Position numbers and translations under genes: made by a program. From NCBI GenBank assembly GCA_001896885.1, contig MKRJ01000023.1, positions 62,001 to 126,000 on the forward strand: a DNA stretch of 64,000 bases. Direction: 5' to 3'. The stretch comes from Rhizobiales bacterium 65-79. GTDB taxonomy: Bacteria; Pseudomonadota; Alphaproteobacteria; Rhizobiales; Rhizobiaceae. The notes under the pieces were generated by a model, which saw only the letters and a list, made by a program, of their open reading frames with translations, was not told where the DNA came from and did no database searches. How positions within the stretch are numbered: position 1 is the stretch's first letter; each line of letters opens with the position of its first letter. Shown piece after piece: positions 53,245 to 62,540 of the stretch.

Positions 53245-54744
53245 TCACTCGGCCCGCTTCTCCATGGCCTCAAGGGCATTGGCCAGGCGCTGCTCCTCGT
53301 TGTAGTAGCGGGCCCGCTCCCAGAAATGCGGCCGCCCGATGCCGGTCGAGACGTGCTCACCGACCAGCCGGCCGGAGGAATCCTCGCCCTTGATGTTGTA
53401 GACGACGAGGTCCTGGGTGATGACCACGTCCCCTTCCATGCCGATCACCTCGGTGATGTGCGTGATGCGGCGGGAGCCGTCCCTCAGGCGCGCCGCCTGG
53501 ATGATCACGTCGATCGACCCGGTGATGATCTCGCGCACCGTCTTCGGCGGGAGCGAATAGCCGCCCATGGCGATCATCGATTCCATGCGGTTCAGGCATT
53601 CGCGCGGCGAGTTCGAGTGGATGGTGCCCATCGAGCCGTCATGGCCGGTGTTCATCGCCTGCAGAAGGTCGAAGACCTCCGGTCCGCGCACCTCGCCGAC
53701 GATGATGCGCTCCGGACGCATGCGCAGGCAGTTCTTGACGAGATCGCGCATCGTGACCTCGCCTTCGCCTTCGAGGTTCGGCGGGCGCGTCTCGAGACGC
53801 ACCACATGTGGCTGCTGGAGCTGCAGTTCGGCGGAGTCCTCGCAGGTGATGACGCGCTCGTCGCGGTCGATGTAGTTCGTCAGGCAGTTGAGAAGCGTCG
53901 TCTTGCCGGAGCCGGTGCCGCCGGAAATGACGACGTTGCAGCGCACGCGGCCAATGATCTTCAGGATTTCCGCGCCGGGCGGCGAAATCGCGCCGAACTT
54001 GACGAGCTGATCGAGCGTCAGCTTGTCCTTCTTGAACTTGCGGATCGTGAGCGCGGTGCCGTCGATCGAAAGCGGCGGCGCGATGACGTTGACGCGGCTG
54101 CCGTCGGGCAGGCGGGCGTCGCAGATGGGGCTTGATTCATCGACGCGGCGGCCGACCTGGCTCACGATGCGCTGGCAGATGTTGAGAAGCTGCTGGTTGT
54201 CGCGGAAACGGATGTTGGTCTGCTCGACCTTGCCGTTGACCTCGATGTAGACCTGCTTGGAGCCGTTGACCATGATATCGGCGATATCGTCGCGCGCGAG
54301 TAGCGGCTCCAGCGGTCCATAGCCCAGAACATCGTTGCAGATGTCCTCGAGCAGCTCCTCCTGCTCGGCAATCGACATCGCGAAGTTCTTGATCGCGATG
54401 ATGTCGTTGACGATATCGCGGATCTCCTCGCGGGCGCTGTCGGGATCGAGCTTGGCGAGCTGCGATAGGTCGATCGTGTCGATGAGCGCGGAGAAGACCT
54501 GACTCTTGGTGTCGTAATAGGCCTCGCTGCGCTCGCGCATCGCCGGGCGCGGCGCGGGCGCGGATGCAGCCGGCGCCTTCTGCGGCGCTCGTGGCGCCGA
54601 CTTCGCCGGTGCGTCGGGCGCCAGCGGGGGGCTGGAGACCGACGGCCGCGGCTGTGGCGCGACGGCCACATCGCCGGCCTGGGGAGCCGGACGCAATTCC
54701 GGCTCGCCTCTGTCCTCTGGAGCGTTGCCTCGCTTACCAAACAT
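53245..54744 (-). CDS. cpaF: Tad pilus assembly ATPase CpaF/TadA
   Basis: The 499-residue secretion ATPase powers pilus assembly in the cytoplasm. After a proline/alanine-rich N-terminal 90 residues, the VirB11-type core has [20 protein letters not shown], the Walker [15 protein letters not shown], the Asp box [12 protein letters not shown], Walker B and His box [20 protein letters not shown] and [20 protein letters not shown] 54744 was chosen over a TTG at 54753. It follows cpaE by 30 bases. Confidence 0.96.
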   Translation of the reverse strand: MFGKRGNAPEDRGEPELRPAPQAGDVAVAPQPRPSVSSPPLAPDAPAKSAPRAPQKAPAASAPAPRPAMRERSEAYYDTKSQVFSALIDTIDLSQLAKLDPDSAREEIRDIVNDIIAIKNFAMSIAEQEELLEDICNDVLGYGPLEPLLARDDIADIMVNGSKQVYIEVNGKVEQTNIRFRDNQQLLNICQRIVSQVGRRVDESSPICDARLPDGSRVNVIAPPLSIDGTALTIRKFKKDKLTLDQLVKFGAISPPGAEILKIIGRVRCNVVISGGTGSGKTTLLNCLTNYIDRDERVITCEDSAELQLQQPHVVRLETRPPNLEGEGEVTMRDLVKNCLRMRPERIIVGEVRGPEVFDLLQAMNTGHDGSMGTIHSNSPRECLNRMESMIAMGGYSLPPKTVREIITGSIDVIIQAARLRDGSRRITHITEVIGMEGDVVITQDLVVYNIKGEDSSGRLVGEHVSTGIGRPHFWERARYYNEEQRLANALEAMEKRAE

Positions 54745-54774
54745 GATGGCCAAACCAGTCCATTCGAGCCGACA

Positions 54775-56064
54775 CTACTTCTTCGCCTTGAGCACTTTCA
54801 TCCTGTCGAACAGGTTGCCGATGCCGGGCTTCTTCTTCGACTTGGCCTCGCTGCGGCCGGTCAGCACATGCGCCATTTCGGCCATCGACTGGACGATCGC
54901 GTGCTTGGCATCCATCTCGCCCAGCATCCGCCCGTTGTTGGCGGCGTTGCCGAAGAGCTGCGGATCGAAGGGGATGACCGCCAGCGGCGTCAGGCCCAGC
55001 GATTCGGCGAATTCCTTGGACGAGATTTCCGGGCGCTTCGGAACGCCCGCCTGGTTGACGATCAGATGCGGTGGCCCATCGTTCGGCCGCAGCTTCTTCA
55101 GCGTGTCGACCATGTTCTTGGCATTGCGCAAATTGGCGAGTTCCGGCGTCGCGGTGATCACGATCTCGTCCGCCTGGGAAAGCGTCGTGCGGGTCCAGCC
55201 GTTCCAGACATGCGGCACGTCGAGGACGAGATGCGGCGCGCTGCGCTGGGCGATGTCGATGACCTGCGAGAAAGCGTCGCTGTCGAAATCATACACCCGG
55301 TCGAGCGTCGAAGGCGCGGCGAGCAGCGACAGATGCTCGGCGCACTGGGCCAGCAGGCGGTCGAGATAGACCTCGTCGATGCGCTCCGGCGAAAACACCG
55401 CCTCGGCGATGCCCTGGGCGGGGTCCTGGTCGAAATTGATGTTGGCGGTGCCGAAGGCGAGATCGAGGTCGGCGACCACGACCTCGGCGCCGAACAGGTT
55501 CGACATGCTCCAGGCGATGTTGTGGGCGATGGTCGAGGAACCGACGCCGCCCTTGGCGCCAACGAAGGCGATGGAACGGCCCATGGGATCGGCGTCGGGA
55601 TCGACGAAGATGGCCGAAATGACGGCGACGATATCGGCCATCGAAACCGGCGCCACCACATATTCGGAAATGCCGGAGCGGATCAGCTCGCGATAGAGCC
55701 AGACGTCGTTGTAGTGGCCGACGACGACGACCTTCGAACTCGGATCGCAGACCTCCGCCAGTTGCCGGAGCGATTCGAGCAGTTCCTTCGGCTCGCGCCG
55801 CGATTCCAGAATGATGAGGTTCGGCGTCGGAGCGGAACGGTAGAACTCGATCGCCGTCTCGATGCCGCCCATATGCACCTTGAGGTGCGCCTTGGACATG
55901 CGCCGATCCTCTGCCGCGCGCTCGATCGGGCCGGAGACGCCTTCGGTTTCGCAGAATGCCTGGATCGATATCCGCGGAACGGGCCTGAGCGCGTTCATCG
56001 CGGCGATGTCCTGCTGCGAAGCCTCTTCGCCGGCAAGGGCAGGTTCGTAAGCGAGATTGCTCAT
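54775..56064 (-). CDS. cpaE: Tad pilus localisation ATPase CpaE/TadZ
   Basis: A 429-residue protein with an N-terminal atypical receiver domain (about 60-150; NLIILESRREPKELLESLRQ) and a C-terminal ParA/MinD-like ATPase with the deviant Walker A FVGAKGGVGSSTIAHNIAWS (about 173-192). CpaE positions the tad machinery at the pole. ATG 56064 has AGAGAG upstream; the open frame reaches 56094. It follows cpaD by about 30 bases in the operon. Confidence 0.95.
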   Translation of the reverse strand: MSNLAYEPALAGEEASQQDIAAMNALRPVPRISIQAFCETEGVSGPIERAAEDRRMSKAHLKVHMGGIETAIEFYRSAPTPNLIILESRREPKELLESLRQLAEVCDPSSKVVVVGHYNDVWLYRELIRSGISEYVVAPVSMADIVAVISAIFVDPDADPMGRSIAFVGAKGGVGSSTIAHNIAWSMSNLFGAEVVVADLDLAFGTANINFDQDPAQGIAEAVFSPERIDEVYLDRLLAQCAEHLSLLAAPSTLDRVYDFDSDAFSQVIDIAQRSAPHLVLDVPHVWNGWTRTTLSQADEIVITATPELANLRNAKNMVDTLKKLRPNDGPPHLIVNQAGVPKRPEISSKEFAESLGLTPLAVIPFDPQLFGNAANNGRMLGEMDAKHAIVQSMAEMAHVLTGRSEAKSKKKPGIGNLFDRMKVLKAKK

Positions 56065-56095
56065 TTGCGTGCTCTCTTGGTGACCCGGCGCCACG

Positions 56096-56821
56096 TCAGT
56101 ACTGCACTTCGGAAGTGCCGGTGAACTCGGGCGAGATGCCCCTGCTGCGATAGACGTTGATCACGTTATTGCGGTTCTCGGCATCGACATCGCCTTCCTT
56201 GCGCGGGCCGATCAGGTCGTTTGGGTCCGCCACCTGGGCAGCCAGGTTGCGCTGATAGGAGCAGCCGAAATCGGCGTAGTGCTTATTTTCCGTGTTCTCC
56301 GTGAGGTCCTCCGGCCAGCGTCCGCATGGGCCCGCCGATGCCACGACCTTCGAATAGGAGACGCGGATGGGCGGCTGCGCGTCGGGCGCGCCAGCCTGAT
56401 AGGAGAGGATCGCCACATGCCCGCGTGGCACGCCGGATTCCCTGGCCACCTCGGCGAGACCCGCCGCGGCGCGCCTCGCGGCGGCCTGGTTCGCCGAGCC
56501 CGCCGGGAGAAGGATCTGAACGACCGGCGCGGCGCTTCGGTCGTATTTGTCTAGGAAGCCTTCGAGCTGATGGCGCTGCGCCGGCGTCATCCCCCGATCG
56601 GAGGCGCCAACCGGGATATCCGTAACCTGCTCCCGCTCCGAGATGGTGATCGGATGGTTGGTGCGGTAGTCGTCCGGGATCGCGCCGACGATGACATGGT
56701 CGCGGGGCATGCAGCCGGACAGGAGCGAAATCCCCAGCACGGCGGCCATCGGATAAAGGCCGAGCCGGATGGCTCGCGCGCGGCGGATCGAGGCGGCGTT
56801 CAGGATGTTGGCGGCGGACAT
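56096..56821 (-). CDS. cpaD: Tad pilus lipoprotein CpaD
   Basis: A 241-residue outer-membrane lipoprotein. The signal ends in the lipobox SLLSGC (Cys about 37) after a basic N-terminus. The CpaD pattern includes IPDDYRTNHPITISE, VARESGVPRGHVAILSYQ, and the two-cysteine region AGPCGRWPEDLTEN with HYADFGCSYQRNLAAQVADP. It acts with the secretin CpaC in pilus export. It follows cpaC by 16 bases. Confidence 0.95.
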   Translation of the reverse strand: MSAANILNAASIRRARAIRLGLYPMAAVLGISLLSGCMPRDHVIVGAIPDDYRTNHPITISEREQVTDIPVGASDRGMTPAQRHQLEGFLDKYDRSAAPVVQILLPAGSANQAAARRAAAGLAEVARESGVPRGHVAILSYQAGAPDAQPPIRVSYSKVVASAGPCGRWPEDLTENTENKHYADFGCSYQRNLAAQVADPNDLIGPRKEGDVDAENRNNVINVYRSRGISPEFTGTSEVQY

Positions 56822-56837
56822 GTCCGTGGATCCCCGA

Positions 56838-58430
56838 TTACTTGTAGATGTAGCCGACGACGCCGTGGTAGCGGCCGTCCGGAAGGTTGGTGCGCATGGT
56901 GCCGTAGACCCGGTTGACGCGTCCGAGGAACATCCCCGCGCCGTCGCTCGGCGGATTGAAATTGTCGTCCGGCTTGGAGAGCTGGTTCCGCGCCACCGGG
57001 CGGACCAGGTAGGGCGTGATGATGATGACCAGCTCGCTCTCGTTGCGGACGAAATCGCGGCTGCGGAAGAAGGTGCCGAGCACCGGTATCTTCGAAAGGC
57101 CGGGCAGGCCGTTCATCGCCTGGCGCACGTCGTCCTGGACAAGGCCGGCGATCATCATCGAGCCGCCCGAGGGCAGTTCCACGGTGGTGTCCGCCAGGCG
57201 CTTGCGGATGGAGAGCATGTTCGTGCCGGGCGACTTGCCGGCAAAGTTCGGATTGATCGCGGCCGACCCCTCCGTCGTGGGCTCGGAGACCGAGGTACGC
57301 ACCTTCAGGCTGATCCGGCCGGCGGAAAGAACGACCGGCTGGAACTCCAGCCCGATGCCGTATTCGACCTTGCTCAGCGTATAGGTGGTCTTGCCGGTCT
57401 GGTTGTCGAAGGAGACGTTGGAATCGACGCTGGTGACGAGGTTGTACTCGCCGCCGACCCTGAAGGTGGCCTTCTCGCCGGAGACGGCGGTCAGCGTCGG
57501 CTCGGCCAGCGTCTTCATGACGCCCGTCTGCTCCATCGCGTTCAGATAAGAGCTGATCGGCGAGGAACTCGACGTGTTGCCGAGGAGGAAACCGGAACTG
57601 GACAGCGGCTTGCCGAGGCCGGTGAAGGTGTCGCCGATCGCGCCCCAGGAAATGCCGTTCGAGCTGCCCTCGGCAAGGAGGCTCATGCCGAGCTGTTTCA
57701 TGACGTTGCGGCTGACCTCAGCCACCGTCACCTTCAGGCTGACCTGGTCCTCTCCGACGATCTGCAGAAGGTTGATGATGGCGCTCTTCTGGCGCGTCTG
57801 GTCCGGATTGTTGATGTCGACGCCGCCGACCGCGGCGCCGCCGGCAGCCGTCTGCGAATACTGGCCGGTCGTCGCCTCGCCGCCGGTCACGAAGGCGGTC
57901 GCGAGTTGCACGGCGCGCGTCGCGTCGAGCGGCGTCTCCACCGTTCCCGACAGGACGACGTTGTCGTTCACCAGCTCCACCTTGATGTCGGAGTCCGGAA
58001 TGTACTTGCGCAGATATTCGTCCAGGCCCGTCACGTCGCGCTCGATCGTGAGATCGAGCGAAGCGATCTGCTGGCCGTTGGCGCCGAAGACGAAGACGTT
58101 GGTCTCGCCGACCTGCTTGCCGAACAGGTAGATGCGGCGCGAGGTACGGGTGACGGCGTCGGCGACGGCGGGGTTGGCGACCAGGATATCGTAGGCGTCC
58201 TGCGGCAGGTCGATGACGATCGACTTGTTCAGCCCGAGCTTGATGCGCTGGCCGGCCGAGGACGAGACGACATGGGAGCGGCCGCCGCCCGCGTCAAAGT
58301 CGGCGGCGATCGCGGAAGGCATCGCCGTCGAAGCGAGCAGGACGAGCGACGCCGTGCAGGCGGCCAGGTTGGCGAGCGTCTTCCGGCGGGTGCCGGCGAT
58401 GGTGTTTCGATGCGCCGTCATGGTCGGCAT
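56838..58430 (-). CDS. cpaC: Tad pilus secretin CpaC/RcpA
   Basis: The outer-membrane secretin, about 530 residues. It has a signal peptide, a pilus-N domain (KSIVIDLPQDAYDILVANPA), a BON domain (VELVNDNVVLSGTVETPLDA) and the secretin core with GEKATFRVGGEYNLV and the C-terminal ESELVIIITPYLVRPV. Start choice is open: the ATG at 58448 overlaps the cpaB stop as ATGA, ATG 58430 has GAGAGGG just before it, and ATG 58421 is also possible; I used 58430. All leave an intact signal peptide. Confidence 0.94.
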   Translation of the reverse strand: MPTMTAHRNTIAGTRRKTLANLAACTASLVLLASTAMPSAIAADFDAGGGRSHVVSSSAGQRIKLGLNKSIVIDLPQDAYDILVANPAVADAVTRTSRRIYLFGKQVGETNVFVFGANGQQIASLDLTIERDVTGLDEYLRKYIPDSDIKVELVNDNVVLSGTVETPLDATRAVQLATAFVTGGEATTGQYSQTAAGGAAVGGVDINNPDQTRQKSAIINLLQIVGEDQVSLKVTVAEVSRNVMKQLGMSLLAEGSSNGISWGAIGDTFTGLGKPLSSSGFLLGNTSSSSPISSYLNAMEQTGVMKTLAEPTLTAVSGEKATFRVGGEYNLVTSVDSNVSFDNQTGKTTYTLSKVEYGIGLEFQPVVLSAGRISLKVRTSVSEPTTEGSAAINPNFAGKSPGTNMLSIRKRLADTTVELPSGGSMMIAGLVQDDVRQAMNGLPGLSKIPVLGTFFRSRDFVRNESELVIIITPYLVRPVARNQLSKPDDNFNPPSDGAGMFLGRVNRVYGTMRTNLPDGRYHGVVGYIYK

Positions 58431-58444
58431 GTCCCTCTCTCGCA

Positions 58445-59254
58445 TCATTTCTGACCGGTCACTTCGGTAACTTCGCCTGACTTGATGAGGCGGACGGTTC
58501 CGCGATGGCCATAGCCGGAAACCAGGTAGTCAGCTTCTTCCGTCGGCTTCTTCTGCGCGTCCGCGACCGAGCGGAGCGCCAGGGTGAGCCGGTCCGCCAT
58601 CTGCGCGGCGACGGTAATGATTTCGGACTGGAGCGGCGTCAGCTCGAGCGTGGCGGTGGCGCCGACCTTGGTCTTCTTGCCCTCCTCATCCTCCTGGATG
58701 GTCTGGTCGATGGCGAGGACGCGGATGTTCTTCAGGATCGTGTCGGTGATGAAGCCGTTGGCTCCGACATTCGGCGTCTGCGAACGCCGGGTCATGATGA
58801 CGTCGACGTGATCGTTGGGCAGGATGAAGCCGCCCGCCGATGTCTCCGCGGAAATCTGCACCGCCACCGCGCGCATGCCGGAAGGCAGGATGGACGACAT
58901 CAGGCTCTTGCCTTCGCCGACCAGCTTGGAGCGCCGCACCGGCTCGCCCTTGTACATGGCGATCCGTGCCACCTCGCCCTTCAGCTTCGAGATCGCGTCG
59001 GGGTTCTGCGCCTTGGTGATGTAGTTGTCGCCGATCGAGTCCGTCGGCCAGTTCTGCCAGCGCATCTGGCTGTCGAGCACGCCGCCGACCGGGACGTCGT
59101 CGGTCAGGACGAGAACCTGCGACAGCGCGATGGAAGGTTTCGGTGCGGAAACGACGATCTGCGGCTTCTGGGCCGTCATATGCTTGGCGATGTAGCCGGC
59201 GCCGCCCGCCGCCGCCACCGCGACCCCCAGAATCAAAAGTCGGGATGCTGCCAT
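58445..59254 (-). CDS. cpaB: Tad pilus assembly protein CpaB/RcpC
   Basis: A 269-residue periplasmic protein with an N-terminal anchor (LLILGVAVAAAGGAGYIAKH) and an SAF domain (VLVLTDDVPVGGVLDSQMRW) followed by the RcpC domain with LPNDHVDVIMTRRSQTPNV. It is thought to link secretin and pilus. ATG 59254 follows GAGGTTAGTGAG. It lies 192 bases after cpaA; that gap is AT-rich (TTAAGGTTAATG at 59321) and may carry a separate promoter. Confidence 0.95.
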   Translation of the reverse strand: MAASRLLILGVAVAAAGGAGYIAKHMTAQKPQIVVSAPKPSIALSQVLVLTDDVPVGGVLDSQMRWQNWPTDSIGDNYITKAQNPDAISKLKGEVARIAMYKGEPVRRSKLVGEGKSLMSSILPSGMRAVAVQISAETSAGGFILPNDHVDVIMTRRSQTPNVGANGFITDTILKNIRVLAIDQTIQEDEEGKKTKVGATATLELTPLQSEIITVAAQMADRLTLALRSVADAQKKPTEEADYLVSGYGHRGTVRLIKSGEVTEVTGQK

Positions 59255-59446
59255 CTCACTAACCTCGCCCAGGCACAAATCACCCTTGCCTGGACGGACA
59301 TTGCAGCGGGAATGGTCAAATTAAGGTTAATGACGACCTTACAATCGTGATTAAGTAAAAGTTTATGGAAGACGACAGTAGGCATCCGGCATCGTCAGCA
59401 GGGGACGAAAGTTCCCGACTTGCGACTGCCTGTTGCCGAGTGGCCC

Positions 59447-59956
59447 CTATTGCCCGAGCGCCCACTGCACCAGGGGCGAGTCGGGAAACGCGAACATGCC
59501 CCCGATCCCGAGCGCGATGCCGTAGGGCACTCCCTTCTGGTCCTCGGCGAAATGACGGAGGAACATGTTCTGCCCGAGCAGCATGTGGAACGCCGATTTC
59601 CGGTAGCTCAGGACAAGCAGCGTCAGCAGGCCGCCGGCCATCGAGGCATAGACGAGATATTCGACGAGGGGCATGCCGAGCCCCATCCAGACCGAGGTGG
59701 CGGCAAGCAGCTTGGCGTCGCCGCCGCCCATGCCGCCAATGGCGAAAAGGACGAAGGTGACGGCAAGCACGAGGCCGCCGGCTGCAAGATGAAGGCCTAA
59801 CGCGCTCCAGTCCATGCCCGACAGCGGTGCAACGATCGCAAACGTCGCGACCAGGACGATGGAAACGCGATTGGCGATCGTCATCGACAGGAGATCGGAA
59901 ATCGCGGCAAACGCCATACAGAAGGGGAATACCACGAATATCGCCGCTTCCAGCAT
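59447..59956 (-). CDS. cpaA: Prepilin peptidase CpaA/TadV (A24 family)
   Basis: A 169-residue integral membrane aspartic peptidase that processes Flp prepilin and the pseudopilins. Key residues are the first Asp near residue 21 (FAAISDLLSMTIANR) and the GxGD Asp in GGMGGGDAKLLAA. It has about five helices. It follows flp on the same strand; a strong terminator after flp means it is mainly expressed by read-through or a separate start. Confidence 0.94.
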   Translation of the reverse strand: MLEAAIFVVFPFCMAFAAISDLLSMTIANRVSIVLVATFAIVAPLSGMDWSALGLHLAAGGLVLAVTFVLFAIGGMGGGDAKLLAATSVWMGLGMPLVEYLVYASMAGGLLTLLVLSYRKSAFHMLLGQNMFLRHFAEDQKGVPYGIALGIGGMFAFPDSPLVQWALGQ

Positions 59957-60069
59957 GAGCTGACCTTTCGTCGAAAACCGCAGTCTAGCGGCCGAATTTT
60001 AAACCGTGGTGAACAAGGCCGGCAAAATCGTCGGCAGCGCCGCCGTCCCGGGCGCCGGACCCCGGAACG

Positions 60070-60104
60070 AAAAGCCGCCCGGATCCGACGGATCCGGGCG
60101 GCTT
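60070..60104 (-). terminator. Rho-independent terminator after the flp pilin gene
   Basis: A perfect 15-bp palindrome (AAGCCGCCCGGATCC at 60072-60086 with GGATCCGGGCGGCTT at 60090-60104, loop GAC) is followed on the minus strand by TTTTCGTTCC. It lies 24 bases past the pilin stop. Partial termination here would allow much pilin and less assembly machinery. Confidence 0.88.
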
Positions 60105-60127
60105 CCTGCAATCGTTCAAGCGTACGA

Positions 60128-60301
60128 TTAGTTCGTGGTGCTGAGCACCGACTTGATGTGCTCGAACTTCGTGTTCAGCGCGTTGCCGAGGGCACCGGCG
60201 CCAACGATGATCGCCAGGGCGATGAGGGCCGCGATCAGACCGTATTCGATGGCGGTCGCGCCGGATTCGTCCTTGGCGAAGCGTGCAAGAATCTTGGACA
60301 T
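60128..60301 (-). CDS. flp: Flp/Fap type IVb pilin
   Basis: A short gene for a 57-residue prepilin, the major subunit of the tad pilus. The protein begins SKILARFAKDESGATAIEYG, with the CpaA cleavage site G-A before TAIEYGLIAALIAL, the Flp motif with the essential Glu and Tyr. A hydrophobic helix follows (LIALAIIVGAGALGNAL). AAGGAG lies before the ATG. It is a single copy and the first gene of the minus-strand pilus operon. Confidence 0.96.
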   Translation of the reverse strand: MSKILARFAKDESGATAIEYGLIAALIALAIIVGAGALGNALNTKFEHIKSVLSTTN

Positions 60302-60619
60302 GCGAGAGCTCCTTACTCCACTTGTTTACAGCACTTCCGTCAACGATTCTGCTGCGTGTTGATCGGATGGCGGCAATCTACTTTCGAGCTCTTGCGAACG
60401 GCTTAACAAACAGCCTTACCGAAACCTTTCGTCGCCGCGCTTCGATCTGTGGTTAATCGGCGGCTAAGCGCATTCCATAAAATTGCAACTATCTTCACGT
60501 CTGAAAGCTGGCGCGGACGGCCTATATATAAATAAGAGTGCCGGCGGCGCCGTTTAACCGATGGTTCACCAATATCGTTCATCTTCCATTCGAGTTTTCC
60601 AATACTCCGGAGATGGCGC
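60302..60619. promoter_or_regulatory. Divergent promoter region between flp and the pilus N-domain gene
   Basis: This 318-base gap is AT-richer than its surroundings (CTATATATAAATAAG near 60522) and holds promoters for both directions. A CtrA-box-like site, TTAATCGGCGGCTAAG at 60453-60468, fits TTAA-N7-TTAA with one mismatch. No open reading frame is convincing. Confidence 0.55.
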
Positions 60620-61060
60620 ATGGCGCGGACCAAGGGGCAATCGATCGTCAAAATCGCCGGCATGGCGCTGTCGGTCGTGGGGGCGACGCTCTTTTCGAGC
60701 GCGACGTTCGCCGACACCGGCATCGGCGTCGTCATGAACGAGGCCAAGATCGTCAAGCTGGCCCGGCCGGCCGATACGATCATCATCGGCAATCCCGCGA
60801 TCGCCGACGCTTCCGTGCAGGATTCCAAGACGATCGTGCTGACCGGAAAGGGATTCGGCACGACCAACCTGGTGATCCTCGATACGAGCGGCAACCCCAT
60901 CATCGACGAGCAGGTCACCGTGTCACGCGCCGACGCCGGCTCGGTGCGCATCTATCGTCGCGCGGAAATGCAGACGCTTTCCTGCACGCCCTATTGCGAA
61001 AGCGCCTACAAGAACGACGCCGAGAAGACATCCGAAACCGAGATGAACGCTGCGCATTAG
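60620..61060 (+). CDS. Stand-alone pilus assembly N-terminal domain protein (secretin N0-like)
   Basis: A 146-residue exported protein with a signal peptide (about 1-31) and one T2SS-T3SS pil_N domain (NEAKIVKLARPADTIIIGNP and TGKGFGTTNLVILDTSGN), the same domain that starts the secretin CpaC, without the secretin core. It may support or compete with CpaC at the outer-membrane pore. The C-terminus is acidic with two cysteines (CTPYCESAYKN). It starts the plus-strand half of the pilus locus; GGAG lies 8 bases before the ATG. Confidence 0.9.
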   Translation: MARTKGQSIVKIAGMALSVVGATLFSSATFADTGIGVVMNEAKIVKLARPADTIIIGNPAIADASVQDSKTIVLTGKGFGTTNLVILDTSGNPIIDEQVTVSRADAGSVRIYRRAEMQTLSCTPYCESAYKNDAEKTSETEMNAAH

Positions 61061-61202
61061 AGGGGTGCGGAACCGCCGGCCGGCACGGTTAGCCCGCGGT
61101 AAACGCGGGTTCCTCGATTTTATCCGCGTTCAAAACGGGAACTCAATCGATTTTCGTTATCCTTTGCCCGCTTATCGTCAGGCAGGCGACAGGAAAAGCG
61201 AG

Positions 61203-61787
61203 ATGAACCAGGTGAACGACAGCCGTCCGAACGGCCCCGAGACGAAACCAGCGCGGCCTTCGCTGCTGGCGCGTTTCGTAGGGAACCGCAAGGGCACCAC
61301 GGTGATCGAATTCGCGGTGCTGGCCATCCCCTTCGCGCTCCTGATCTTCGCCATCCTGGAAAGCTGCATTTCCTTTGCGGCGGAGCAATTGCTGACGAAC
61401 ACCACCGACGAGATCGCGCGGCAGGTCCGAACGGGCCAGTTGAAGGCCACCGACCTCGACGAAACCACGCTCCGCAACCTGATTTGCGGGAAGCTCTCGA
61501 TCATGGTCGGCAACAATTGCCAGAGCGCGGACTACCTCGCCTTCGACCTGGAGAGCTACGACACCTTCGCGGAGGCGGCCCAGGTGCGTACCAACAAGAC
61601 GGCGGGCGGGGATCTCGACACGACCGGTTTCGGCGTACATCCGGGCGGGCCGCTGACGAAGAACATGCTGCGCGTCTATTACAAATGGCCGGTGATGACG
61701 GACATCATGGCAAGGACCATGTCGGACCTGCCGGACGGCAGGAAGCTGCTCTTCGCTACCGTCACCTGGCAGAACGAGCCGTTCTGA
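61203..61787 (+). CDS. tadE: TadE-type pseudopilin
   Basis: A 194-residue protein with a basic N-terminus (about 36 residues), the TadE-like motif KGTTVIEFAVLAIPFALLIF and one hydrophobic helix, followed by a periplasmic domain. It is a pseudopilin processed by CpaA and needed for tad pilus biogenesis. The ATG at 61203 has ACAGGAAAAG upstream; the frame reaches back to 61065 without hydrophobic sequence. The spacing to the next gene (35 bases) suggests one transcript. Confidence 0.9.
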   Translation: MNQVNDSRPNGPETKPARPSLLARFVGNRKGTTVIEFAVLAIPFALLIFAILESCISFAAEQLLTNTTDEIARQVRTGQLKATDLDETTLRNLICGKLSIMVGNNCQSADYLAFDLESYDTFAEAAQVRTNKTAGGDLDTTGFGVHPGGPLTKNMLRVYYKWPVMTDIMARTMSDLPDGRKLLFATVTWQNEPF

Positions 61788-61822
61788 GCAATTCGGACCA
61801 AGATCGGGACTGGGGGCGGAAA

Positions 61823-62452
61823 ATGTGGAGCACGACGGGGATCTTTTCACTCGCACGAGCGTTCGGGGCGTCCGTCAGGAGGCTGGCGCAAAGCCGCCGC
61901 GGCGTGGCGGCGATCGAGTTCGCGTTCATCGCGCCGGTGCTGCTCGTCCTCTATTTCATGACGATGGAAGTGTCGCAGGCCATCGAGACGAACAAGAAGG
62001 TGGGACGCGCCGCGAGCATGATCGCCGACCTGATCACGCAGCAGCCGACCACCAGCAAGTCGGAACTCGACGCCATCATGCAGATCGGCCTGGCGACGAT
62101 GCAGCCCTATAACCGCTCGCAGCTCGCGATCTACATCACCGGCGTCCAGATTTCCAACGACGCCACGGCCAAGGCCACGGTGGCATGGTCGCGCGAAATG
62201 ATAAACGGAACCACCGGCCCGAACCCGGATCTGCCCGTCGGTAAGGAGACGACCGTCCCGACCGAGTTGAAGATCGCGGGGACCTTCCTCGTGCGGGTCC
62301 AGTCCAAGCTCGACTATCGCCCGGTCATCACCTGGACCGCCGACGCCAAGCAGACGCTCGGCCTGCTCTCCGCCTTCGACAATATCAACATGGCGGAGCA
62401 ATATTATCTCCGGCCCCGCATGAGCGACTCCGTCAGCTGCAGCGATTGCTGA
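61823..62452 (+). CDS. TadG/TadE-family pilus protein
   Basis: A 209-residue protein with the pseudopilin-like segment [20 protein letters not shown] and one helix, and a periplasmic part rich in beta-type sequence. A C-terminal Cys pair (SCSDC) may form a disulfide. It is shorter than classical TadG, lacking the von Willebrand domain, so it may be TadF-like. It follows tadE and completes the pilus locus in this window. Confidence 0.88.
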   Translation: MWSTTGIFSLARAFGASVRRLAQSRRGVAAIEFAFIAPVLLVLYFMTMEVSQAIETNKKVGRAASMIADLITQQPTTSKSELDAIMQIGLATMQPYNRSQLAIYITGVQISNDATAKATVAWSREMINGTTGPNPDLPVGKETTVPTELKIAGTFLVRVQSKLDYRPVITWTADAKQTLGLLSAFDNINMAEQYYLRPRMSDSVSCSDC

Positions 62453-62540
62453 AGCGGGTCCCCCACGGCATCCGACGGATTGCCAATCCATCGCCATGAT
62501 CCTATCTCTGCGACCGGTCTCGGCCGCAGGCGGGAAATCA

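Noticed and set aside
59321..59342. TTAAGGTTAATGACGACCTTAC as a CtrA box before cpaB.
   Set aside because: The half-sites do not keep the TTAA-N7-TTAA spacing with fewer than two mismatches on either strand.
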